A DNA stretch of 64,000 nucleotides, from positions 19,005,689 to 19,069,688 of the forward strand of contig JAKZAP010000013.1 of the NCBI GenBank assembly GCA_023053575.1. The letters run 5' to 3'. This DNA comes from Branchinecta lynchi. Taxonomy: Eukaryota; Arthropoda; Branchiopoda; Anostraca; Branchinectidae. The notes under the pieces were generated by a model. The model did no database searches, was not told the DNA's origin, and saw only the letters and a program-made list of their open reading frames with translations. A program made the translations under genes and the position numbers. Below are positions 26,001 through 40,000 of this stretch, one piece after another (the stretch's first letter is position 1; every line of letters begins with the position of its first letter).

Positions 26001-27964
26001 TCATTACTGGGGAAAGAAGATACCCTGATTTCGTCTTTGAGCTTTCTTTTTTCGCCGGACAAGTAGTTCTGGAGTTCGGCCGGAACCCGCAGGAAGTTTT
26101 CGTCAAAACAGATATGACTTATAGGGGTAAACACACATGCTGAATCCAAATCTGAACTTGGTTTTCTCAGGTGATTAGCTATTTGGCCTTAATCTGTTTC
26201 TGAGTTTTAATTGTAAAAATGTTCAAGGAGTCTGGCGAAGACTGGATCTGGCTAAGACAAGACCCAGTTGTCTGGATCAGATATTGAATTTTTGGGATCC
26301 CATCGAAACCTTTGGTCTTGTTGTTTTGGAAGATATGGTAGTCATCAGGTGTGTATTCTGTCCTGAACTCTTTTTGTTTTGCTTGACTTTACCACTTTCT
26401 AACCACTGCGCGTTTAGTTTTCAAATATTTTGCGTCCACCAGCCGCCTCGGAGAGCGGGAAGGCTGGATAGAGTTGACAAGCGTTAACAGGAAAATCGCT
26501 CATTTCACGTGGAAAGTAATTGTATGTCGAAAAACGATGTTTCTGAGCCATTTCATCGTGAAAAGATCATTTCTAGTAAGAGTTGTGCTTTGAAGTTTTT
26601 CAGGACTTAACTTTAAAAGCAAAACCGGGATTTTGCTGCCGAGATTGTGATACAAAATATAGGGACTGTTCCTGAAAGTGAACCTTCTGTTCTCTTGAAT
26701 TCACGAACGATCCAACGTTCGTTATACTTATTTTTATAGTGTTCTTAGTTAAGTTAAACTTAATAATAATAGTAGCATTTACATTCTTAAGAGCCTTTTA
26801 CAGGTCAGCTGTAAGACGACTTACAAACAGCTAATTGCATGGTGAACGAGACCGAAGGTTTCGACGGGATCCCAAAATTTTAATATTTGCTCCAGACAAT
26901 TCTGTTTTGTAGACCTTCGATCTTCAACAGACTTCTTAAAGGACAACTGAACAATGAAACCATACTTGAACAGACCATGGAGAATGCATTTACAGACATG
27001 GCCACGGAGAGCATTCTTCTCCTGAGCGTGACGTTTTCAAAATAGAGAGGTTCGTTTCTGGAGGTTTGTACATGCAGACTCCAAGACAAAAAGCGAAATT
27101 CATTCAAATCTTGTACAGCGCTGGCCGGATCGTATTGGAATTTCTTCTAGATGTACGTTTGGGCTTAACTGGTTAAAAATATTCCAGAAGAATGGTTGAT
27201 TTGGAGACATTTGTTCATTTCTAAAATTGTTCGGTACTGAAATAAGGACAGATGCAAAGTGGAACAAACATCATAGCTTGGAAACACTATTTCGTATTTG
27301 GATTGGGTTTTCTGCAGGCAATGTTAAAGGAAGTCATACAGATAGGGATGATACTTGGTACTCTTCATTCAGGTGACCTTTAAAAATTTTTACTTTTAAA
27401 ATTTAGAAACGGATTAAGGCCGATGGTAATAATCGGAGAAGACCAAGTTCGTATTTGACAGTGCAAAACGGATACGCCAGCTGAATTTCACCAAGTTCAG
27501 ATGTATTCAGATATCCATTTTGCGCTGTCAGATATTCAGATACGGATTCAGCATATATGGTTTACCCTATAGCCTACGTCGTATCTCCTTCCTTCCTTAC
27601 TTCTGCCAAATGCCGGTTTCGGCCGGATTCCGGACAAACTACTTTTCTGGCAAAAACTAAAGCTCAATAACGAATTGAGCATGCCTCCCTGCCCCTACAT
27701 AGAACCTCTAATCAACTTGAAATTAAACTTTTCCTTTTAACAAATTTTCCGGTTTCAGCCGGATTCCAAGCGATCTATACGTCCGGTGAGAAACTGATTG
27801 TCATATACGAATTCGGCATCTCTTCCTACCCGCAAATCGAACATTTTATCAAATCTAAATAAGGCGTTTACTTTGAACACATTCTCCGGTTTTGGCCGAT
27901 TCCGGCCGAACTAATTGTCCACGAGAAAATGGTTTTCACGTTCGGACTCAGCACGGCTTCTTGA

Positions 27965-28000
<36 letters not shown>

Positions 28001-31000
28001 CTTAGCCATAATTTAACTTATTTTTATATTACTTAAAAAAAAGAAAAAAAATCTTATTTCGTACTTTTTGTGGCTACTCCTCCTTCCCTCAGTGACGTTA
28101 ATTTTAATCTATTTTTACCCATTTTTAACTATTTACGTCACTTAACTTTTGAAAATAAGCCCGTATTGTATTTACTATTCTTCCCCCCTAAGACAGTTTA
28201 TTTTTATTTTTGTCTGTCCTACAAACCTCAACCATAAATTGAAATTTTACTCCCAACCAAACTATTGTAAATTACGAAAAATAAAAAAATAAAACCAGAA
28301 AGATTTTACCATACAATACATATAAGGGGAAAAACGATAGAAAGGGACAAATATATCTTTCCAACTATAAACAACTATAAAACATTTCCAACTCCACACA
28401 ATATTTAAATTATACTATAAAACGCAAAATGCATTTTTGGAAACAAACTTGACTAGTTTACTTTATCACAACCATATTTATTTATAAATCTTTTGTTAAA
28501 CCCAGTCTTCAAAGACATAAAGACTAATTTACTGGAAAATAAAAAAAAACAAAACACGAAATTCCCCCCACGACTGCAAGGGGCTCTTCCTGTCCTTAAA
28601 ACTAAATAACAATATCACTTTAAAATAATCAACCATTAAATACACAATTTACTATTCATGACGTAATTTACATATAATTGGGTACACACAATTTATATAT
28701 ATCTTGCCCTTGAATTGAACCTTGAATTGAATTGAATTGAACTTCAGATTAAACTTTTAATTTGGACAAGTTTTCCGGTTTCCGGCGGATTCCGAGTGAA
28801 CTATTTCTTTGACGAGGAAATAAGTTTCATATTCGGATTCAGCTTCTCTCCTTACCCCTAATTCGAATATTTTATAGGCTTTTAAAAAATATTTTTTGTT
28901 CCCCTTCAAACCCCTCCCCCACCTTTTATTCAAACAATGTTTCAAAGTCAGCTTGGGCTCAAAGAATATTTACCCTCCCCCACCCCTAAATATAGGGCTA
29001 TAAAGCCCCGTCTTCGAACTTGACCTGTACTTAGACCTAAACAGTCCTCATGCCAGTTTGACAAAACCCCTCCGAGAGTTATCGTGCCAATAAACGGACA
29101 GATGGACGGACGGACGGACAGACGGACAACTTTTGCGATGTCATTGGTATCCCACCACGTACGTTTTGGGATCCCCAAAAGTCTAAATGGATACTGTTAA
29201 CAAAAATCACTGGTTCTAATACAAATAAAGGCATGCACATATTAGATTTCAAACAACCCTCGACGTTATTAGCGTGTGAAAGGTCATGAAATTCCCGAGT
29301 CATCAGAAATGATTTGTGTCAAAAGGCAACAGGACTGCCTTAAGTCAAGTTTGAATGGCCGAGTGTTGGCTCGTTGTTATTCATCTCCTATACTGGCGAT
29401 TTTTGGTGGCATATCAACAAAGACTCGCCAAAAAACTTTTTGAAAAGTGAGCAGTACTCAGTAAGAGTTTTGTTATCTATCTAGTTGGTCAGTTGGTGTT
29501 ACACATGTTAGCCTATGATGTTTCAGTGGCATGTTTATAATGTGGGAAAGTATACCGTGCTATGGTGGCCTTTTGGGGCCAAGAATTTAAACCTTCTCAA
29601 GAGATTTCGCAGTCACGTTTGGTGGGATTTTACAGGTTTTTGTGAAGTTCAAGAAATTTCTTTCAATTTTCTAAATTTAGAAAAGTTTCAAAAAGTTTCG
29701 TTTCGGCGTATCAAACATTTTCATGAAGGTTTCAGCGTTTGCAACGGAATATCAAATATTTGTTCCTAAATACAGTGCAGGATAAGTCAAATACACCAAG
29801 ACAAAACAAAAAGAAAGGCGTGCGTATTTTTGGCCCCAAAAGGCCACCATATCGTCTGTCCGGTAGGCTGTACAGCCTAAAAATCCATTAAAGGGGTAAT
29901 TTTGAATCGTTATCGCATTACAATATGATTGAAGAAAAGAAAATAAAAACAAAAAATCTAAATATTTGTCATTGTCTGATATAAATGAATATACGTAGGC
30001 TACCTATTTTTGTAATTATTTGCATATTGCGTTTTTTTTTCTTTGTAATGTATAAGCTAAACTAAAAAAATAAAAATTGCCCATTTCTTTGTAGTTTGTC
30101 TTGGGAATTTTGTATCCCCTCCTGTTAGAAGTCGGCCACATTTGCAAGAAAAAAGGTGGACCTGTTGCCCGTCAAGGTTAAGTGGGTTCCCGTTACTTGC
30201 TTGGGCTAATGTTAGGATTTTTCAGAAAGAACATTCCTTTCAACTGGTAATGGCTTCTCCGTATCCTGTCAGCTTTTTTTTTAACAAGACTCATTTGCGA
30301 ACAACAACACTTATCTTTTTTGGCAGTCCACTTGAATCTCAGACAGCGTGTCGTCAGGTACAGTGTTCAAGAAGCTGACGTCGAAATCATCTCATCTCTT
30401 GTCCGTCGTCTCTTGTCCGTGTTGTTCACAATATTGCACGTGGCACTTGTTATTTGGAAAACCCATGCTGACGTCATTTTAGCTTCTCTCGAGATGACGT
30501 CATTAATGTTGGGACTATAACTCGGCCTTCAGAGAAAATGCTAAGTTAAATTGATTGAATTGAATTGAATGTTCGTTCGTTCGTTGAGTCGTTCAATTTA
30601 GAAACTAGTAGGCCAAACTGTATATACATAATGCGGTAGACTACTGACAGAAGAAATATAGGCCTATTACGCTGGGCTAAAAAAAAAAAAAAACGAGATT
30701 TGCGGGGGTTTTTGTTGATGAGCTAGTTATCCCTCTAAGATGATGTCCGAGCGATAAATAAAATTTCGGATGTTTGGGTTCTGGCAAACCGTCCTCAGCG
30801 AAAAACAAATGAAAGGACGTGTATTAAAAACCAGAAGAACGATGCGGATTGAACGACATGCCGATAAAAGTAAAATAAAGAAAGATAAAATGCGCCTGTT
30901 CATAGTTTATATGTACAAATCTGGGATTATTTTTCAGTTCTGAATTCTGTGTATGTTTACAATTTACTGCTTGCCTGTGTCATCATCCGCCCATTTGCAA

Positions 31001-34000
31001 TTTACTGCTTGGGTGTCCATTCACCCGCCTGGGTTTGTTGTATTTTTGTTTGCAATGAATGGTCAGCTTGGCTTCAAACCTTATATTTTACACTAGGCTT
31101 GTTTAGTTTTTGTTAGTAGGCTGTCATTTTCAGCCATTATCCCTTCTGGCCTCCAGTAATTAATTTCATTCTTGTAAGGTGTATTGTTGATCCGTTGCTT
31201 AAAACTTGTTTCAGTTGCTTAGTTGCTTAAAGCTGAGCAGTGGAAAAAAAATATTAAGGTTTAAGGTTTGATGGAAAATTGCCACAATAGCCTAAGCTAG
31301 ATAAAAAGCAACAAATAGAAAATAAATAAACACATATTAATAATTAGATGATGGATTAGGCTATATCTTTTTACCTAGGTTTGGAGAAGTTTTGTTTGAA
31401 TTTTAGCGGGTCCTCCACTGGCAATCGTAAGCTGTCGGAAGCCACCGCAACATGTCGTAAGCGGCCATTTTGGCGGTTTTCAGCCAATGAGAGCAAGCCG
31501 GTTCCGGACAAGCACGGTTACGATGCACTTGTCAATGGAGGACCCACTTTAGGAGATATATGTCCACCGAGATCTAGAGCAGATGGAATGTTTTTAAGCA
31601 CGTTAACCCTGGTCAAGTGAAAGAAGTACTCGTGCCTTTTGCGCATTGCAATCATACGATGAGTTATTTGTACCATGAGATGGTATTTCATACGTTCTCG
31701 ATCCCACGAAATTGCAACAATGGATTTCTTTACAATATTTACTCTTTTCGGTTTCAAGTAGTCTATGCTCGCTCGATGGATTTGGGCGTGTCCTGAAGTT
31801 AGCATGATTTCCGCTTGGCACGAGCTGTTTCTGAAATAGCGACAAAAGCTGTTGTTTAAATGACACGAGGAAATTCTCCTAGTTCGTAATTTGTTCCCAC
31901 ATCATATGGGCCTTCGAGCTCTTCAATCCCGGATTCCGAGTAAATCCAGGATCACTTTTCTTATAATCCTTGGCTAATCTAATCCCTATTCCGGTTCTAA
32001 ATAAGTATGTTGCTCAAATAAGTCTGTTACTTTTCTTATCTCACTAGGATACTTATTTTATTAATAAACACGGTTTAACTCTTCTGTATTTACATCTACT
32101 GCACTAATGGAAAAACCTACGTTTTTGCTGGCGTGCAGTAGTAAAGGTTAACCATTTTCTAAACACACCAACAAACAAAATAATAAATAACTAATGAAAA
32201 AAAAGAAAAAAAAGGAAAAGAACAGACCCCCCCCCCAAAAAAAAAAGCAAAACAAAAACAGACCAGACTCCTTCACATTATAACCTCCAAAATAAACATA
32301 TACCTCCCAACAACCCTACTCCCTCCCTACCACCCCGACCACCCATCCACCAATTCCTCCCTACCACCCCCCTAGAAACCAGTTTCATTCATCTAGAAAC
32401 AGTCTAACTGCAAATTCATAATACCGTAATTAAAAATGTAGGAGTACGCTACTACTGATAATCTAACTATACATTTAGAGACCAAGACGAGAACGAACAA
32501 CAAAAAGGAACCAACTAGGGACTCCTTACTTAGTTGTCACAGGACGCAAACAAGCTGTTCCACAAAGCTCTGTCTTTCGTGAAGGACAACGTGAGTTCCT
32601 ACCTCCTCACGTTACGGCAGAAACCACCCGAGGTCGTCTTTGGAATGTGAACGTTGGCCTCCGTTGCGGTTTTTTCCCCAAACCGGGGAGTGGGTTGGCG
32701 AGCGAACCTTTCTTCGTCTGTGTGGAGTAGTCTCCTGCTCATGTGTCCAAACCAAAACAGTAAGGCAAACATGTTTAGGACCAGTATATCATTATTCCCT
32801 GTTGGCTTGGGCTGAGCGAACACTCTAGATGAAAAAACACGCCAGTGAATCTCGCGAAGAACGAGAAACGTCACCCGAGCGACGACTCAAATCCTATGTC
32901 AACCAATCAACTGCGTTCTTAGAGGCAGCTGTGGTGACGCTTCCGGTTCTTCCGCTTGGTACACGGAGATTCTTCATCCACGAAAACGTAGTCATCAAGA
33001 GTATACTTTCAGATTACAGTTCTGCAAGGGGAAACGCAGATGATACTTGCAGATTGGTTGACCTCTCCAACCTGGCCTTTCATAAAGTACGAGATTAAAC
33101 TATTGAACGGTCTTTAAAATTAGTTCACGAACAGAGTTGCGTTTTATTTGAAGTTCATAGTACAGCGGACTGTTCGTTGTCGTTTTATTCGCCAGCGGGC
33201 CGTACGCTGGGAAGGCGGGGGATGCCCAAGGTCGTTTTATTTGCCAGCGGGCCGTCCGCTGAGTGTCAGCGGACCCGCTAGTTTGTACGCTGGGTGAGGA
33301 AGGGAACAGTTCAGCGTACCTTCTGACGTAGCCCGCCAGGAATAAAACGAACAACTTACAGTTCGCCATCCGCTCAGGCTGTACTATGAACTTCGAATAA
33401 GACGCAACTCAGGCCGACCTAAACATGGCAAAATAAACGTAAGCTTAAAGGCACAGAAAACTTGACTACGCAACTTTTGGCCATCAAACCGACCTGGGGG
33501 GCTTAGATAAAGATACAGAGACTTATTGTCGACAGGACCCCCCTTCTTTGTTATCTCGAACCCCCTCCTTAGTGTTCCTAAAGCTAGCTGGCAGGCCCTT
33601 GCCCCTTATGCAGTGTAATTATGCACTTATGCACTGTAAAAATTCGCCTTTGGCCGTGTTTCGGCCATAGTATCGGGGTAGTAGTCTAGAGGTCGTGCGT
33701 TCGATTCCTACTCTCGGTACACAAACCTTTTGCTTTTTTTCTGCTAACTCAAAAATCGAATTCTCGGAAGCAAACTGCCCGAAACTGCAATGGTCGTAAC
33801 GAGAATTTTTCTTACTCTCAATATCGACTCAGGGTACATTCTCGATATGTCAGCTAGCTCCCCGAGTCAAGTTTGAGTCAAGTTTTCTGTTCCTTTAAGT
33901 CATAGTTTACTATAGTCTTTCAGCGAAAGAAAACAGAACAGTTTTTCCGTTGCCGCATGAAATGGTGCTCAGAAAAGCTTTCAGGCGTGTCTTGTCAAGT

Positions 34001-37000
34001 CATGCTACGACATGTTTTTGGGAGGACTGGCGCCTTATTTCGTTTCGCTGTGGCGTTCCTGGTTTGTCAGTCCTAGGTTTTTTGAAGACATCCATTATTG
34101 TGGTGGGCGATATTGAGGAAAATCGAAATATCGATATTTTGATGTTTTCGAATTCGATTATCTTAAAACGATATTTGAAACTTTTTATACTGCTACATTT
34201 TCCATGGACACAAAAACTTAACAAGAACAAAATTGAACTAAAAGAACAAACCCAAACATTCCCATTAAGAAAGAGTAGCATTTCCACGCTTTTCCTTCCC
34301 AGTCTGTTCCTTCTGCCTCACCGAAATCAAGTTTGAAATCCCTATTCTTTCTATTGTTCTGAAAATCCCGAATAATAGCGATTTTTGCACATCATAATGC
34401 AACTATCGAAACTATCGATATTTGAAAAGTTACTATCGATATTCTTCAATATTATCGATATTTTGATTATCGTATCGAATATCGCCCAACACTACATCCA
34501 TAGTGGAAAATATCAAGAGCTGAGTTACTTTTTTTCAACAGTATAAATCGAGCCTACCTTTCAAGCACAGAAGGTAGCACTTGTCTGTGAATTCTTATGA
34601 ATATGATCACGAAAAACGAACAAGAGACTTTTACAGCGTTTACTGGAGATGTTTTGACCCATAAAGTGAACGCTCAGCGTATAAGAATAGCAGAAACACA
34701 AATAGAGTCATGGAAGCTCTAATAACTCGGAGATCTCGTTAGGGAAAAAACTAATTTATTGCATATTTGTGTTTATTTAAGGCCAAATGGACGACACTAA
34801 ACAAACCATTTTATCTCAGCTCATCGAGAGTTATCATGCGAAAAGCCAGGCTTCACCTTCCAGATTCCCGTATATTTCAGGGCTTGCATTCTTCAACATT
34901 TCGCATTTCAAATATCTCTTATTTCATACCCACCCTTCGCATTTCAAATGTCTCTTACGTCCAGTCACAACTATCAGTCAATCCCACTTTTGTTCGTACA
35001 TTCGCGTACTTATTGTGTCTTTTGAATAGGTTGCCTCTACGGCACCTCCGAGACATCTGGAATCTGAGGTGTCCAACACCCCGGACTTCCAGACACTTTT
35101 GGTCTCGCTTTACCTTCCAGGTCCAACTCGACGAAAACAGTTGTCTGGAATCCGGTAGAAAAATCTTGAAGGTGAAGCCTGGCTTCACGGACAATCTTTA
35201 TGAAGTAATAGGTAGCCTATCTGTGACCAACGCTTTGGGATCCAAAAACTAATTTCTTTTGTTCTTTCTGCTCTGTTATTTTGTTTCCATTTTAGGTCTG
35301 ATGAACGAGAACGAGCACGCCATCTTCGAAGAGATGAACAAGAAGTCTAAACTGGCCAAGTACTGGATGCCTATCGTCTGGGCCGGGAGCATAGTTAGCA
35401 GAGCAAGAAAAGAGGGAAGAATCCGAGATGACTTTGCAGTCAAAACCTTACTAGACGAGCTGTGCAAGTTCAGAAGCGGGTGTGGCTCTGTTCTTGGGTA
35501 CGATTGGGTGCCCATACCCCTAGTATACACACAGGTGCGTATGCTTCGATAGTAATGGGAGTAGGTCAGGGAGGAAGAGAAACGTAGGCTTGCTAGTAAT
35601 AATTGCAACAACGATTTTTTTCCCTTCATAATCCACAATTCCACAAGAAATTGCAAAAAATGTTTGGGGGAGTGCAATGTGTTTTTACCGACTGTTTTTT
35701 TATAATATTTTTACGAAATTTGTACCAGCTGTTTTAAGAATAAAACACTTTCGGAATAACAACGACTGTTCTTAAGAAAAATCGATCGTTTTCCAGCCAC
35801 TGTTTTCCAGAAAATATCGACTGTTTGTAAAGGTCGCGTCTATTTTTTTTTTACATTCTGGCCGACAACATTTGAGGTTGTCTGAAATTTGTCTTCCTCG
35901 CTGTGATAGTTACTGTATGAACAAATTCTACTCTACAACTAGATAGTTCACAGCGGTTTCTTTTTCGTGGAAGATGATGGCATTTTGAAAGCTTTGTCAA
36001 ATGGGTGAAGACATCAATCATTCCAGTAAGAAGAGTAGATAAGGACTGCATTCATTTCCCTTAAAGCTTAACTGAATTATCTTTCGCATCTTACATTTTT
36101 CATTCGGTGTTTTAGTAATATCATTCACTTTGTGCGCTGCTTGCACGACAACCCAAAATTTATCCAGACGATGAAAATTTGAAGATCTGCATTTCCATGT
36201 GTTAAGGACGCTAAGCTAGCGAAAACCCACGGATGAAAACAGTAGGAAGTGATGATAAGATATGTCCTTTTGTTGTATGAATGTTATGTGTGAATGTTAT
36301 GTGCAAGGAGTCTGACGTAGATCGGATATCTACAAGACCAAATTGTCTGCATCAGATATTAAATTTCTGGGATCCCATCGAAACCTTTGGTCTTGTTCTG
36401 TTAGTTGCTAATAATGTTGGCTGGTGTGAGGATTTTTCAGAAATAGAAGGTACGGTAGTGTTTGCGATACTCATTAGTGTTGACGGGTAAATGGTTTCCG
36501 CCATATCGGCTCAGTCTTTCAAAGGTTAAAGGACCCCTCTTGCTTATTCTGCCTTTTATAATATACCTTGCTCCCATATGGAATTCTTATGGAAGCTTCT
36601 AAAATCCCAACCTTTCTCCATTGTTTCGTTTCGTAACTACGAATTTTTAGCGCTTTTTCAGTCCAGCCGAGTTTTCCCGCCACCCAACAAAAGTTTTGCC
36701 GGAATCTTCATTATTGTTTGCTGACAACTCTTTTACACATAAGGATGTGATAATCTTCTGTTTATTACATCTTTTAATCGCGTAGTTTTCCCACTTTTAA
36801 CTAAGCCACGTTCAGTTTTCAAATCTTTTGCGCCCAGTCGCTGCGTCGGAGAGCAGGAAGGCTGGATACAATCGACAAGCGCTAACAAGAGAATTGCTAA
36901 TTTCAGGTGGAAAGTAATGGTATTTTCGAGAACATTTTTTTCTGATCCATTTTAAAGGGAAAAGATGATTTCTAGTAAGAGTTGTGCTTTAACATTTTTT

Positions 37001-40000
37001 CTACCGGAAAAGGGCATACGGTTGCAGAGAGCAATAATTGGCACCATTGTAATAAAGATCGTGCGCCGTTTCCACAGTCCTTGGTTGTCTGCTGGGAGGG
37101 GGCTCAAAAACGGTCGATATTCTAGCGTGTGGCATGTCCATGATCAAATCCATTTCATCATGACTTTATTTAAAAAAAAAAAAAATGCGGGCATTCCGGA
37201 ATTCCCAAGGCAACCTTCCCGCCGGAATTTCCGAGTGAAAGAAGAGCGAAGAAGCGAGAAGTGCTGTAAGTGTAATTTAAGCTATATCCAGGAATCAAGT
37301 GCGTGGTTGGGGTTAGGCTCTCAGATCTTCATGCGCTTTTGCCTGGATTTCAGAAGGGTCATTTCTGGTCCATATCGTCGAATAAATAAAAACAAAAACA
37401 AAATATTGCCGAATAAAAATGATCTCGTGTGAGGAGAGCGTACCCTTGCCAAGAACGACCCGGGCTGCGGTCTGAGGAGGAAATATCGCCGAATTTCAGC
37501 TGAATAATCCGTTCTACACCAACAATTCATGTTTCTGAGTCAGCCTCGGTTGAATGAATAAAGATACGGTACTTGCCAAATTTTTGCTTTGAGAAAACAC
37601 TGTACTTTCAGACCTCAAAGGAAAAAAGATTTCTTTGTTTAGGAGTTAAATTTTAGGTGACGGCAGTCAGAGAAGTATAAATAGAATAAGAATATAATAG
37701 AATAGTAATTTATTCACTTCCACTTTCATGGTAAGAAGACCAAAATTGGTGAGTACTGTCATGCACCAAGAAATCAGAATTGAGCGTCGACTGAATAAAA
37801 TATATTTTTCAGACTTTTTGGCTATCGAAAAAAAATGTAGGCTGGTTCATATTCATAAATATTTTGGTTAAAGGACAACAAAGTTGGTTCAGATCGTATT
37901 ATCAATTCCACTGAGTGGAGAAGGGGCGGTAGCCCGTAAAAAAAATATAAAAAGACACTACGGAAGTACCAGGCACTGCAGGGTCCTCTCCGTACGATAG
38001 CTAAAATTGCGTCGACTAAATTGTATCGGAATTCCAGACAGTCGTGACGTATATGGTGACGTCAAGTGATTGAGGACCCAACATAGGATTGTCCCTAGCT
38101 CGTTTTATAAATGTAAACGCGACCGGCGCCTCGCTGGCCGCTCGGCTCTCTCTCTATATATATATTAAAATATATATTCACTGATAGGACTAAACTGCAA
38201 TTTTTCCTTCTCTGAGGTAAAATAGATCAAATGGGTGGGACGTCACGCTTGTATGGAATTCTGATACAGATTAGTTAGGACCGCCAAAACACAGACTTGC
38301 CGTCCAACTTGAGAAGGACTTTGCTCCCCGCCGGATAAAGATTTCAGCTGGATAATCAGTTTTAGTACCAACAATAGTTGCGTTTTTGATGTGAATTCTC
38401 AGTTCTCGCTTCTGAATTCTCCATTATTATTATTATTATTATTATTTTTATTTATTTGAATCCTTCAAAACTGAAGAGTAATGTATAAAAAGGAACAACA
38501 ACATGTCAGTCAAACTCATACACACTTACATACTAATAAACAGCTGACCGTTAAAGACAAGTTAGCCTACTAAATATAAAACGAAGTACATGGAAAAAAA
38601 AAATGAAGCTTAAAAACGAAGCTTAAATTCTCGTACAAATTACCGTTTTTGCTCTTCTCACTTTTGAATTCTCGCTTTTGACAAAAGCACGTAATCTGGC
38701 AGCGCGACTGCATCCCGATATACCTGTTTATGCATATTGAACACCCGCACTCTGTTGACCAATCAGGGAGGAGATCGAAGAGAGGAGAATCGAGAATTCA
38801 CTATCGGAGCAACTTCTCGATTCTGCAGAATCGCGAGGCTTTCCCCGTTTCTCGATTCTGACAAAAATGCAAGAATTCGCTTCCTCTGAACAGTCCGAAA
38901 ACGCAAAATAGGAGAATCGCGAGGAGAATTCAGATCAAAAACTCAACTAAGTTTAGTCTCTCAGTCAGCTTGGGCTGTACGAGTAGGGTCATTTGTATTC
39001 TGTTCATTGTTTTGTGTGTTTTAGGTTGTCACTATCGCCGTGTACACCTACTGTGTGTCAACTTTATGCGGAAGTCAGTTCAGCTTTAAAGCCTTCAAGT
39101 CTGACATCGAGAAGCAGTTCGCCTCCGAGTTCACATCTGGTGAGGTCAACGGTGCGGAGTACGTGCGTGGACACAGCGACACAAACATTATCTACTTTCC
39201 TCTGTTTGACTTCCTCCAAGTACGTTATATATGCTATATTTATATAGGTATGTTACAGAAGAATGCCTATCGGGCAATAATGGAACACAAATAACTGCTC
39301 CACAACAACCAATAAATTTAATATGAATTAAATTTAATCGAAGCTTTCAAGATATGCCATAATTACTATGACGATATGGGACTTGATGATGTCCTCGTCT
39401 TAAAACACAACGCTCTCAGAGGATAGAGCTAGAAAGAGCGCGAAGGCAAATTTCAAATAGACATTCAAAAGTGGAGCTTCAGAAACCGAATAGTTGAATA
39501 CTGGAATCATCTCCCAGAAAGTGTCGCAAATGCAGAAAATATTAACGAAATTAAAGCAGGTGTGGAGCGTCACCTGACTGACATTCAGTTTAGAGTACAT
39601 AGTGCCGTGCAAAATTTATAGAGGCGAAAGCATTTTTGGTGCAATTGTATGTTGCTATATTACCATTAAATTCTACAAAATATACCGATTAATAGAATAG
39701 AAAAGAATTTAACACCCAAAAAAGCCCTTGGGCGATGGCAACAAAAATTGTATGAATAAATTTACGAATTTATACCACTAACACACTCCTACTATTCTAC
39801 AAATCTCGTTCTATGCTCCATCGCAAGCCTCAAGTAGCGTCCAAGTTTTTACACAGTAACAAAACATTCATTCTTCATCATCCTAACCATCCATTCTTCA
39901 TTATATACTCTCTCACCAAATACCTCCTTTCTCCATTCATTCAATTCCATACAATCACACATCAAATGAGCCATGCTTTCATCCCCATGACCACACATAG

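Noticed and set aside
33650..33725. Functional tRNA gene
   Set aside because: A- and B-box-like words are too close together and stems do not pair.
33950..34336. 128-codon open frame
   Set aside because: Starts in unique sequence and runs into the hAT MITE at 34096; no motif and no sensible splice context.
34767..35252. 161-codon open frame before exon 35296
   Set aside because: Covers an inverted-repeat element; the frame is not joined in phase to the bestrophin exon.
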